The position numbers and the translations under genes were made by a program. From Acidobacteriota bacterium (GTDB lineage Bacteria; Acidobacteriota; Vicinamibacteria; Marinacidobacterales; Marinacidobacteraceae), in the NCBI GenBank assembly GCA_022826825.1, contig JAJDUD010000050.1:45984-109983 (forward strand): 64,000 nt of DNA, in the 5' to 3' direction. Positions within the stretch are counted from its first letter, which is position 1; each line of letters opens with the position of its first letter. Shown piece by piece: positions 33,287-40,788 of the stretch. The notes beneath the pieces are model-generated. The model saw only the letters and a list, made by a program, of their open reading frames with translations, searched no databases and was not told where the DNA came from.

Positions 33287-34747
33287 TCAATCGCGCTTGG
33301 AGGCGGCGCTCGCGCGCTTCCAGACGAACCGGTTGATCGCCAGACAGAGCAGGATCAGCAGGCCGACCTGGAAGACCACCGTGCCGGCGGTGAACTCGCC
33401 GAAGGGGTCCCAGCCGCCCTCGACCGATGCCGCCTGCCACATCCACCAGGCCACCAGCGCCACGAACTCGACGGGGATGAGCCAGGTGATCAGCCGTTCG
33501 AACCAGGGCCCGACGCGCCACTCCTCCTCCGGCCCCATCAGGTGCTCCTCGCGGAACGCGCGCGCCCCCCGCCGGATCACGGTGATCGCGACGAAGAGTC
33601 CGGAGACCATCAGCGCCACTCCCCAGGCCCAGTCCTGGTTGCGGAAGAAGCCGAGCGCGAAAGCCGAGGGCAGCCCCATCACGAACGCGACCGCCGCCAC
33701 CATGGGGACGGAGCGGCGCCGCTCGACGCCGAGGTCCATGATCATCCGGTTCACGAGTTCGAGCTGGGTGATGAGCGAGGAGATGGCGGCGCAGCAGAGG
33801 GTGAGGAAGAAGAGCGGCAGGAGAATGCTCCCGCCCGGCATGTCGCCGAAGAGCTGCGGGAGCCAGATGAACGTCAGTCCCTCGTTGCTCGATCCGAGCG
33901 CCGCTTCGGTGGCCGCCGTGGACGTGCTGAGCGCGAAGACGGTGCAGATCACCGCGATCCCGGCGAGCAGCGACGCGAAGTTGTTCGCGAGCACCGCGGT
34001 GATGCCGGTCTTGACGAATCCCTGGCCCTCGGCCACGTAGGCCCCGAGGACGGTGATGAGACCCCAGCCGGCGCCGGTGCTCCAGGCGGTCTGGGTCAGC
34101 GCCGCCAGCCAGATCCGGTAGTCGCCGAGGTTGCCCACGTCGGGCACGAACAGGAACCGGAGCCCCTCGGCGGCGCCCGGGAGCATCACCGCGCGGACCG
34201 CGGCGACCGCCAGGAGGATGAAGAGCGTGGGGATCAGGTAGCGGTTCACCCGCTCGATCCCGGCGGCGACCCCCCGGTAGATGATGAACGAGGCGATCAC
34301 CAGCGCCAGCCCGTGGAAAAGGACGGGTTGGCTGGACGCGGTGGTGAAGTTGTCCCAGAACGCCTGCGGGTCGGCGCCGCTCAGCTCGCCGAGCGAGGAG
34401 CTGACCAGGTACTTGAGGCACCACCCCGTCACCACCGTGTAGTAGAAGGTGATGAAGGTGGTCACGAGCCCGATGAAGATCCCCATCCAGTTGTGACGGC
34501 CGCCGGTCGCGACGCCGATGGCGGCGGCCGGCCCCCGCCGCGAACTCTTGCCGAGGGCGAACTCGGCGAGCACCAGCGGAATCGCCCACAGGAACAGGAA
34601 GATCACCCACGGGATCAGGAACTCGCCGCCGCCGTTTTGCGCCGCGATGCGGGGGAAGCGCCAGATGTTCCCGGTGCCGACCGCCATCCCGATGGTCGCG
34701 AGGAGGACACCCCAGCGCGAGGTGAACCGTTCGGTGGTGTGCTGCAT
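33287..34747 (-). CDS. NSS-family sodium-dependent amino-acid transporter
   Basis: This is a 486-residue sodium:neurotransmitter symporter homologue with ~12 membrane spans. The first span region has GVLLATIGMAVGTGNIWRFP, the sodium/substrate site of LeuT-like proteins, followed by NGGGEFLIPWVIFLFLWAIP. Further motifs include QTAWSTGAGWGLITVLGAY and SSLITQLELVNRMIMDLG. Bacterial NSS proteins import amino acids with sodium. Placed inside the hydroxyproline operon, this one probably brings in hydroxyproline or proline. It shares no ribosome binding site of note with its neighbours (24-25-bp gaps). Confidence 0.9.
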   Translation of the reverse strand: MQHTTERFTSRWGVLLATIGMAVGTGNIWRFPRIAAQNGGGEFLIPWVIFLFLWAIPLVLAEFALGKSSRRGPAAAIGVATGGRHNWMGIFIGLVTTFITFYYTVVTGWCLKYLVSSSLGELSGADPQAFWDNFTTASSQPVLFHGLALVIASFIIYRGVAAGIERVNRYLIPTLFILLAVAAVRAVMLPGAAEGLRFLFVPDVGNLGDYRIWLAALTQTAWSTGAGWGLITVLGAYVAEGQGFVKTGITAVLANNFASLLAGIAVICTVFALSTSTAATEAALGSSNEGLTFIWLPQLFGDMPGGSILLPLFFLTLCCAAISSLITQLELVNRMIMDLGVERRRSVPMVAAVAFVMGLPSAFALGFFRNQDWAWGVALMVSGLFVAITVIRRGARAFREEHLMGPEEEWRVGPWFERLITWLIPVEFVALVAWWMWQAASVEGGWDPFGEFTAGTVVFQVGLLILLCLAINRFVWKRASAASKRD

Positions 34748-34771
34748 GGGCGACCTCGGGTGGATTCGGGC

Positions 34772-35755
34772 CTAGCCGGCGTCCTGGAGCCGCATCGGCT
34801 GGCCGAGACCGCGCTTTCGCGCCTCGTCGTAGACGTAGGCCGCGCAGGCGACGTCCTCGATGGCCACGCCCACCGACTTGAACAGCGTGATGTCGTCCAC
34901 CGACTCCCGGCCGGCGGTCCGGCCCGCCACGATGTCGCCGAGTTCCGCGTGGATCCGGTCCTCGGGGAAGTCGCCGTCCCGGATGGCCGCCATGATGTCG
35001 CCGGCCTCGCCGAGGACCTGCTCGCGGAAGTCGAGGACGACGCGGCACCGTGAGAACGCCGCCGCTTCGATCTCCCGCTTCACGGGGGCGTTCGCTCCCA
35101 CCGAGTTCACGTGCATCCCGGCTTCCAGCCAGTCGGCGAGGATGACCGGTTCCTTCGCGGTGGTGGCGGCGCAGACCACGTCGAGGCCCCGGACCGCAGC
35201 TTCGGCGCTCTCCACCGGTTGCGCGTCGAGGCCCTCCGCGGCCAGCGCGGCGGCGTAGTTGGCCGCGGCTTCGGGGAACACGTCGTAGATGCGGACGGTG
35301 CGGATGTCCCGCACCTCGCGCACCGCCGCCACCTGGTTCCGGCCCTGGAAGCCGGCCCCGATAAGGCCGACCGACGCGGCGTCGGCCCGGGCCAGGTGCC
35401 GGGTGGCCACCCCGCTGGCGGCGCCGGTCCGGGTTCCGGTGATGTGCGTCCCCGGCATCACCGAGCGGAGCGCTCCGGTGTCGGTGTCGAAGTAGAGGAG
35501 CGCGAAGTAGGTGTCTTCGGGCGCCCGCTTCCCCGGGGTTCCCGTGAGGGTCTTGAGGCCGAAGCCGCCCATGTCGGGGATCACCGCCGCCATGATCCGG
35601 AAGTTCCCGGCGACGCCGGTGAGGGGCATCACCAGCCGCGGCGCGAGCTGGGTCCGTCCCTCCGCGTGGAGCCGGAACGACTCTTCGAGAAGCCTCACGG
35701 CCTCCTTCATCGAGAGGATCTCCGCGACCTCCCGCTCCGTGAGAATGAGTGCCAC
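34772..35755 (-). CDS. ornithine cyclodeaminase/mu-crystallin family, putative pyrroline-2-carboxylate reductase (1)
   Basis: This is a 327-residue NAD(P)-binding enzyme. The Rossmann part has ASVGLIGAGFQGRNQVAAVRE near residue 130, and SVMPGTHITGTRTGAASGVA precedes it. The DVVCAATTAKEPVI and HVNSVGANAPVKREIE blocks are family typical. The conserved C-terminal Asp/Phe pocket (DDITLFKSVGVAIEDVACA) is present. Members either cyclise ornithine to proline or reduce delta-1-pyrroline-2-carboxylate to L-proline. Next to AcnX the reductase role is favoured. A second, divergent paralogue lies at 37645-38631. Confidence 0.85.
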   Translation of the reverse strand: MALILTEREVAEILSMKEAVRLLEESFRLHAEGRTQLAPRLVMPLTGVAGNFRIMAAVIPDMGGFGLKTLTGTPGKRAPEDTYFALLYFDTDTGALRSVMPGTHITGTRTGAASGVATRHLARADAASVGLIGAGFQGRNQVAAVREVRDIRTVRIYDVFPEAAANYAAALAAEGLDAQPVESAEAAVRGLDVVCAATTAKEPVILADWLEAGMHVNSVGANAPVKREIEAAAFSRCRVVLDFREQVLGEAGDIMAAIRDGDFPEDRIHAELGDIVAGRTAGRESVDDITLFKSVGVAIEDVACAAYVYDEARKRGLGQPMRLQDAG

Positions 35756-35786
35756 GGCGCGCGAGTGTATCGGGGGACGGCCCTGG

Positions 35787-36689
35787 TCAGCCCCTGGAGA
35801 AGACGGCCCGCAGGACGTGGCGGGCGATCTCGGGGTTCTTCCGCAGGCGGCGCAGCGAATAGGGCATCCAGTCGGGGCCGAACGGCACCCCCACCCGGAC
35901 GCGGTGTCCGGCCTGCTTCACGGCCTCCCGGAACCGCGGCCGGACCCCGTGGAGCATCTGGAACTCGTACTGTTCGGCCGAGAGCCCGAACTCCTGAACC
36001 ATGCGGGAGGCCTCGTCGACGAGCCAGTCGTCGTGGGTGGCGATGCCGACGTAGGACCCGGCGGACAGCAGGACGCGGAGGATGGCGAGGTAGTGGTCCC
36101 GGATTTCCTGCGGGTCGGTGTAGGCGATCTCCGGAGGCTCCAGATAGACGCCCTTGCAGACACGGACGTTGGCCCGCACCTTCGCGAGTTCCCGCGCGTC
36201 TTCGAGGCTCCGGCGCATCCGGGCCTGCAGGACCACCCCGAAGTTCGGATAGCGCGGATGGAGTTCCCGGTGCAGGCCGAGCGTCGCGTCGATCCGCGGG
36301 CTGTCCTCCATGTCCATGCGCAGGAAGGTGCCCCCGTTTTTCGCCGCGTGCTCCAGCAGCGAGTGGATCTGGTCGCGGCAGAAGTCACGGTCGATCATGA
36401 GCCCGAGCTGGGTCACCTTCACGTGGACGTAGGCCGCGAGCTGCCGCTCCTGCACCTCGCCGAGGAGCTGCCGGTACACCGCGGTCGCCCCCTCCGCCTC
36501 GGCGCGGTCGGTGACGAACTCGCCGAGCTGGCTCGTAGCTACCAGGTACCCCTGGCGATTCAGCGCCTCGGCCTCGCGGACGAGATCGGCAACGGTCTCG
36601 CCCGCGATGTACGGCCGGGCGAACGGCTCGATGACCGCCCGCGGCAGCAGCGGCAGGGCGCCGGCGATGGCCCGGTTCAGCAGGCTCAT
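35787..36689 (-). CDS. proline dehydrogenase
   Basis: This is a 300-residue monofunctional proline dehydrogenase (PRODH domain, PutB/FadM-like). It oxidises L-proline to pyrroline-5-carboxylate with FAD and passes electrons to quinone. The barrel ends with YEFQMLHGVRPRFREAV and VRVGVPFGPDWMPYSLRRLR, containing the substrate arginines. Earlier blocks are GTFLRMDMEDSPRIDATL and VRVCKGVYLEPPEIAYTD. P5C dehydrogenase is not in the window. It lies between the DHDPS-family gene and OCD homologue 1, with 25-31-bp gaps. This is the step that commits hydroxyproline-derived proline to glutamate. Confidence 0.93.
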   Translation of the reverse strand: MSLLNRAIAGALPLLPRAVIEPFARPYIAGETVADLVREAEALNRQGYLVATSQLGEFVTDRAEAEGATAVYRQLLGEVQERQLAAYVHVKVTQLGLMIDRDFCRDQIHSLLEHAAKNGGTFLRMDMEDSPRIDATLGLHRELHPRYPNFGVVLQARMRRSLEDARELAKVRANVRVCKGVYLEPPEIAYTDPQEIRDHYLAILRVLLSAGSYVGIATHDDWLVDEASRMVQEFGLSAEQYEFQMLHGVRPRFREAVKQAGHRVRVGVPFGPDWMPYSLRRLRKNPEIARHVLRAVFSRG

Positions 36690-36714
36690 CGGGACTCCTC
36701 GCGCCCGGCCGGGA

Positions 36715-37596
36715 TCAGAGCTCGAAGTGGGCCAGGATGCGGTCGAGCGCCTCCTCGGTGGCCCGGTCGAGCAGGGCGGCGGGTGCGCGGATGCCCGTGT
36801 GGGCGATCGCTCCCCTCCTCCGGAGCATCTCCTTGCGGATGGCCATGCCGATGCCTTCCTGGAACTCGAAGCGCATCACCGGCGCGTACTGGTAAAACGC
36901 CGCCGCCGCCCCGTCCCGGTCGCCGGCGTCCCAGCGCGAGACGACCGCCACCAGCAGCTTGGGGTAGGCGAAACCGGTCATGGCGCCGGTGGCGCCGGAG
37001 ATGAGCTCCTCGATCAGGTAGGCGCCCCCGAGGCCGCCGAAGATCCCGATATCGAGCCCCTCGGTGCGTTCCCGGATGCGCGCCGCCTTGTAGGGGGTGG
37101 GCGCGTCCTCGAGCTTGATCGTGCGCGCCGACGGGATCTCCCGGCAGATGCGCGCGAGGAGATCCGGTTCCATGTGGAAGCCCGAGATCGGCGGGAAGTC
37201 CTGGATCACCACCGGGATCGAGATCGTCTCGGCGATCCGGGCGAAGTGCCGGAAGATCGCCTCGGAGTTGCACTTCGGCGCGCGCGGCGGGGAGACCATG
37301 ACCCCGGCGGCGCCCGCTCGTTCGGCGGCGCGGCAGCGCTCGAGGCAGACGTCGAGGCCGGGCCCGGTGGCGCCGACGATCACCGGCGCCCGACCGTCCG
37401 CGTGCGCCATGCTGGCGTCCAGGATCTGGTCGCGCTCCCGGTCGGAGATCCGCGCGACCTCGCTCGTGACTCCGAGGGCGGTAAAGCCGGAGACGCCGTC
37501 CTCGAGGAACAGGTCGATGACCCGGCCGAGACTCGGAGAATCGAAGCTCCCGTCCGGAGCGAAGGGGGTCGGAAGGACCGAATAGACGCCTTGCAT
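36715..37596 (-). CDS. DHDPS/NAL superfamily lyase or deaminase in hydroxyproline operon
   Basis: This is a 293-residue TIM-barrel class I aldolase-like enzyme. The Schiff-base Lys is in ARTIKLEDAPTPY near residue 165. The phosphate/carboxylate loop reads ALGVTSEVARIS, where DapA has GTTGE. The YYN block of DapA is replaced by VVIQDFPPISGFH, so lysine synthesis is unlikely. In hydroxyproline pathways a family member deaminates pyrroline-4-hydroxy-2-carboxylate, which is a fitting but unproven role here. ATG 37596 is preceded by GAGAAT 6 nt upstream on the minus strand (+ strand 37603-37608). It is the first gene of the operon. A longer frame through the tandem repeats (to 38892) was discarded. 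Confidence 0.82.
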   Translation of the reverse strand: MQGVYSVLPTPFAPDGSFDSPSLGRVIDLFLEDGVSGFTALGVTSEVARISDRERDQILDASMAHADGRAPVIVGATGPGLDVCLERCRAAERAGAAGVMVSPPRAPKCNSEAIFRHFARIAETISIPVVIQDFPPISGFHMEPDLLARICREIPSARTIKLEDAPTPYKAARIRERTEGLDIGIFGGLGGAYLIEELISGATGAMTGFAYPKLLVAVVSRWDAGDRDGAAAAFYQYAPVMRFEFQEGIGMAIRKEMLRRRGAIAHTGIRAPAALLDRATEEALDRILAHFEL

Positions 37597-37602
37597 GCCG
37601 CG

Positions 37603-37608
37603 ATTCTC
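37603..37608 (-). promoter_or_regulatory. -10-like box of hydroxyproline operon
   Basis: On the minus strand GAGAAT precedes the first ATG by 6 nt. TACAAG at 37632-37637 serves the divergent OCD gene in the same way (7 nt to its ATG). The whole divergent spacer is 48 bp. Confidence 0.35.
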
Positions 37609-37644
37609 GCACAGCGGGGCCACTCGTCTGGTACAAGACCGCGC

Positions 37645-38631
37645 ATGAAATTGCGCCTTCTGTCCGCCGACGAAGTCCGCGCGGCCATGCCCATGGCCGA
37701 GGCGATCCGGGCCGTCCGGCAGGCCTTCGTGGAGCTCTCCGCCGGCCGGGCCACCATGCCGGTCCGGGCCCGCGTGGACGTGCCGAGCCGCTCCGGGATC
37801 AGCCTCTACATGCCGGGCTACCTGGCCGGCGCCCACCAGCTCGCCACCAAGATCGTCGGGATCTTCCCCGAGAACCTGAACCGCACCCCGCCGCTTCCCA
37901 CGATCAACGCGCTGGTGGTGGTGCTCGACCCCGACACCGGGATGCCCGCCGGAGCGATGCACGGCGGCGTGCTGACCGCGATCCGGACCGGCGCCGCTTC
38001 GGGGGTGGCGACCGAGGAGCTTGCGCGGGACGACGTCCGGACCGCCGGCGTGCTCGGCGCCGGGGTCCAGGCGCGCACCCAGCTCGAAGCCATGGTCACC
38101 GCGCGGCCCGGGATCGAGAGCGCCACCGTGTTCGATCCCCGTACCGAGGTGGCCGAGAGTTTCGCCGCGGACATGACGGCCGCGCTCGGCATCCCGGTGA
38201 GCGTGGCGTCCTCGGCGGACGACGTGGTCGCCGGATCCGAGGTGATCGCGGAAGCAACCACCTCGAACACCCCGGTCTTCTCCGACGGCGCGCTCCGCGA
38301 CGACGCGCACCTGAACGCGATCGGCTCCTTCACCCCCGACATGCAGATCATTCCCGAGGCCACCGTCGTCCGTTCCGCCGTGGTGGTGGACCACCGCGAG
38401 TCCTGCTGGGAAGAAACCGGCGACCTGATCCAGCCCCGCGACCGCGGCGCGATCACCGAGGACCACATCCTGGCGGAAATCGGCGAAATCTCCGCCGGCG
38501 CCGTCCCGCGTCCCGAACACGGCCCCACGCTCTTCAAGACGGTCGGCACCGCCGTCCAGGACGTCGCCGTCGGCGCCGCGGCCCTCGCCCGCGCCCAGGA
38601 ACACAACCTCGGCACGGTGGTGGAGCTGTAG
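37645..38631 (+). CDS. ornithine cyclodeaminase/mu-crystallin family protein (2)
   Basis: This is a 328-residue paralogue of the enzyme at 34772-35755 but clearly diverged. It shares VLTAIRTGAASGVATEELAR and TAGVLGAGVQARTQLEAM (Rossmann motif near residue 135). HLNAIGSFTPDMQIIPE and PTLFKTVGTAVQDVAVGAA follow. It may be a second pyrroline-2-carboxylate reductase of different specificity or an ornithine cyclodeaminase. Divergent from the operon, it probably shares regulation through the 48-bp spacer. Downstream is a tandem array of 81-bp repeats, with no clear terminator. Confidence 0.85.
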   Translation: MKLRLLSADEVRAAMPMAEAIRAVRQAFVELSAGRATMPVRARVDVPSRSGISLYMPGYLAGAHQLATKIVGIFPENLNRTPPLPTINALVVVLDPDTGMPAGAMHGGVLTAIRTGAASGVATEELARDDVRTAGVLGAGVQARTQLEAMVTARPGIESATVFDPRTEVAESFAADMTAALGIPVSVASSADDVVAGSEVIAEATTSNTPVFSDGALRDDAHLNAIGSFTPDMQIIPEATVVRSAVVVDHRESCWEETGDLIQPRDRGAITEDHILAEIGEISAGAVPRPEHGPTLFKTVGTAVQDVAVGAAALARAQEHNLGTVVEL

Positions 38632-38668
38632 CGCAGGGGCACCTCTCACCGGCACCGTGACGCGCCGG

Positions 38669-38932
38669 CTGGGAACGCCGGCCTCCGGCCGGCACGCGGC
38701 CCGCAGGGCCGCAGGCGCGTAGGGCTCCAGGTCCTGACGACACCCCCGGCTTGGAACGCCGACCTCCGGTCGGCACGCGGCCCGCAGGGCCGCAAGCGCG
38801 TAGGGCTCCAGATCCTGACGACACCCCCGGCTTGGAACGCCGACCTCCGGTCGGCACGCAGCCCGCAGGGCCGCAAGCGCGTAGGGCTGCATGTCCCGAT
38901 GACGCGCCCGGCTTGGAACGCCGGTCTCCGAC
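38669..38932 (+). repeat. 81-bp tandem repeat (family C hairpins), three full copies and one partial
   Basis: Copies start at 38669, 38750, 38831 and 38912 (partial), spaced exactly 81 bp. Each holds two hairpins, GCCGACC-TCC-GGTCGGC and GCGGCCC-GCA-GGGCCGC, then GCGTAGGGCTCCAG. Because 81 is divisible by 3, the array leaves long open frames with a 27-residue periodic translation. That periodic translation is not evidence of a gene. Confidence 0.85.
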
Positions 38933-39047
38933 CCAATACTGTTGCGTTAACCCTTCAAGCACCACTTGAAGTGGTGCGAACCCGCGCCCAGGATGGCGCT
39001 GTGGGTGGTTTGCTTGGTGTGTTCCGCGCCAAAAGCAACAGTATTGG
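38933..39047 (+). mobile_element. 115-bp inverted-repeat element with 9-bp target duplication
   Basis: Ends are CCAATACTGTTGC and its perfect inverted copy GCAACAGTATTGG (13 bp). GTCTCCGAC flanks both sides (38924-38932 and 39048-39056) as a 9-bp target duplication. It has inserted into the hairpin of a family C/A repeat, splitting CCGGTCTCCGACCGG. The core has the palindrome CACCACTTGAAGTGGTG and no ORF. A related, incomplete end is at 42422-42434. No transposase is in the window. Confidence 0.75.
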
Positions 39048-39185
39048 GTCTCCGACCGGCATCGCGGCCCGTGAGGGCCGCGAAACGTTCGTCGCTCACG
39101 CGCGGGATGGCGCATCCCGCACGCAACGCCGCCTGAGCCCGACCTCCGGCCAGCGGCACGCCCCAGTGGGCCGCGAGAGCAAGCA
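39048..39185 (+). repeat. remainder of interrupted palindromic repeat
   Basis: Downstream of the insertion the repeat resumes with CCGGCATCGCGGCCCGTGAG, whose hairpin continues GGGCCGCGAAACG. Degenerate GC-rich sequence follows up to the toxin-antitoxin promoter. No gene was seen. Confidence 0.5.
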
Positions 39186-39216
39186 CGCCGCACCGTGGGT
39201 AGCAAACGGATACAGT

Positions 39217-39249
39217 ACGGATCGAGATGACATTCCAAATACGATCCGT
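39217..39249 (+). promoter_or_regulatory. inverted repeat over antitoxin start codon
   Basis: ACGGATCG (39217-39224) and CGATCCGT (39242-39249) form an 8-bp perfect inverted repeat with a 17-bp spacer. They straddle the ATG at 39227. This position fits autorepression by the antitoxin. Confidence 0.5.
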
Positions 39250-39832
39250 TACGAGTCCGTACGACGACCCCCGGGTCGCTCCCTTGGCGGCTTCGGCCCT
39301 GAGTCGAGCCGAAGCGATGGGACTCTGCCCCTCCGCGGTCGTCCAGCTCGACAGTGGGGCGATGGACGCGCTGGAGGCCCGCCTCGCCGAGGCGGGGATC
39401 GCCCGCCTGGTCCGGCGTCCGGCTGGCGCAGACCCGGCCCAGACCGCCGGATGGCTCCGGGCGCTTCACGAGGCCCTCGCCGGATCTCCCGTACCGCGCA
39501 CCGAGTGGCCGGCCGTCTCGCGATCCCTCGGCCTCGACCTGCTGTCGCGCCTCCTGGGCATCTCCCACTCGAGCGCCCGCCGCTACCTGTCGGGCGCGCG
39601 AAAGACGCCGGACGGGATCGCCGCCCGGCTTCACTTCCTCGCCCTGCTGGCGGGCGATCTCGCGGGCGCCTACAACGAGATCGGGGTCCGGCGATGGTTC
39701 GATCGCAAGCGGATGGCGCTCGGCGGGAAGACCCCGGCGCAGGTTCTCGCGGGCGACTGGACGCCCGAGGACGACGGCGCGGAGCGGGTACGGGATCTCG
39801 CGGCGGCCCTCGCCTTCTCCCCGGCGACGTGA
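39227..39832 (+). CDS. Xre/MbcA/ParS-type antitoxin
   Basis: This is a 201-residue antitoxin of the Xre-RES class. The C-terminal toxin-binding region (GAYNEIGVRRWFDRKRMALG, then GKTPAQVLAGDWTPEDDGAE) is typical of DUF2384 antitoxins. The middle holds a helix-turn-helix-like region (LLSRLLGISHSSARRYLSGA) that is likely the DNA-binding part. The stop overlaps the RES toxin start by 4 bp. An inverted repeat sits over its own start codon, consistent with autoregulation. The pair lies between palindromic repeats. It is longer than typical Xre antitoxins (~140), with an N-terminal ~60-residue extension of unknown role. Confidence 0.78.
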   Translation: MTFQIRSVTSPYDDPRVAPLAASALSRAEAMGLCPSAVVQLDSGAMDALEARLAEAGIARLVRRPAGADPAQTAGWLRALHEALAGSPVPRTEWPAVSRSLGLDLLSRLLGISHSSARRYLSGARKTPDGIAARLHFLALLAGDLAGAYNEIGVRRWFDRKRMALGGKTPAQVLAGDWTPEDDGAERVRDLAAALAFSPAT

Positions 39833-40350
39833 TCGCGTTCCGGCACGCCGATCCCCGCTTCCCGTTCCTGCGCGAATCGGCCGGAACGACCGAAGGACGC
39901 TGGAACCACGCCGGGGAACTCGCGCACTGCTTCTCGGACACGCCGGACGGCGCCTGGGCCGAGTTCCTCAGGCACGAGGAGATCACCGACCCGGAGGACA
40001 TCCGCCACATCCGCCGGGCGCTCTGGGCGGTGCAGATCAAGGATCCACCACCGGCGAGTCCCGCATCGGCCGACGGCGTCCTGACCGGGGGCCGCGCAAG
40101 CTGGGCGGCCTGTCAGCGGGAGGCGGCCCGTCTTCGAGGGGCTGGAGAGGCCGGCCTGACGGCCCCCTCCGCGGCGCTCACGCGGGGCGGCGCGCACGGA
40201 TTCCGCGTCGAGGGCGGCCAGCGCCCGGGTCCCCCGCGTGACGGCGTGACGATCGTGCTCTTCGGCTCCCGGCCGGACCTTGTCGGCTGGCAAGCCGCCG
40301 CTGCTGGCCGCCCGGATCCGGATCTGCTCGGCCGCGTCCGTCATTACTGA
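39829..40350 (+). CDS. RES-domain toxin, NAD+-degrading
   Basis: This is a 173-residue RES-family protein. Characterised members degrade NAD+ to stop growth. The key block is TTEGRWNHAGELAHCFSDTP with DGAWAEFLRHEEITDP after it, followed by IRRALWAVQI. The Arg, Tyr/His and Glu candidates for the NAD pocket fall here. GTG at 39829 overlaps the antitoxin stop (GTGA). The C-terminus is Gly/Arg rich and less conserved. Pairing with an Xre-type antitoxin gene immediately upstream makes the toxin-antitoxin call firm. Its activity is known only by family. Confidence 0.78.
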   Translation: MIAFRHADPRFPFLRESAGTTEGRWNHAGELAHCFSDTPDGAWAEFLRHEEITDPEDIRHIRRALWAVQIKDPPPASPASADGVLTGGRASWAACQREAARLRGAGEAGLTAPSAALTRGGAHGFRVEGGQRPGPPRDGVTIVLFGSRPDLVGWQAAAAGRPDPDLLGRVRHY

Positions 40351-40788
40351 CGCCGACGCGGCGAATCTGTCCGCCGCCTCACCGCGACACTTCGACGGCG
40401 AGGTATCGGAACCGCCGGCTCCCGGCCTCAGCTGCTCCCGCCCACCCCACCGGTCCTGAAAACGGCGGAACGGCTGGGAACGCCGTCCTCTGGTCGGCAC
40501 AGCGGGCCGAAGGCCCGCGGGCGACGTGCCGCTCTTCGCCTCGGGCGACAGAAATCCGGGAGCGTCCCCTATGCCCAGTTGCACCACGAGAGAGAACCAT
40601 CCTGCGGGTCAGCGCCTCGCCGTGCGCGGCGCGGAGCGCCGCGCGTGCCGACCAGAGGTCGGCGTTCCCAGCCGGCGGCGCCATCTCGGCTCTTGGACGA
40701 CCTGTAGGAAAGCAATCTCACGGCGCCTGGCCGGCGTTCCCGGACCAGCACCTCAAGCCCTCGAGCAGAGCGTGGATGTCGAACGGCC
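40351..40788 (+). repeat. repeat-filled spacer with inverted family C element
   Basis: An element spans about 40466-40680. The left end GGCTGGGAACGCC with hairpins runs to the inverted end GGCGTTCCCAGCC. The left ~155 bp (GGAACGCCGTCCTCTGGTCG to AGAGAGAACCATCCTGCGGG) is homologous to 63864-64000 at the window end. No gene was seen in the spacer. Confidence 0.7.

Noticed and set aside
36715..37596. dapA (dihydrodipicolinate synthase)
   Set aside because: GTTGE and YYN motifs are replaced, and the neighbours point to hydroxyproline catabolism.
37597..38892. 725-residue extension of the DHDPS-family gene
   Set aside because: It crosses the divergent OCD gene antisense and the 81-bp repeats. 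The enzyme's own ATG is at 37596.
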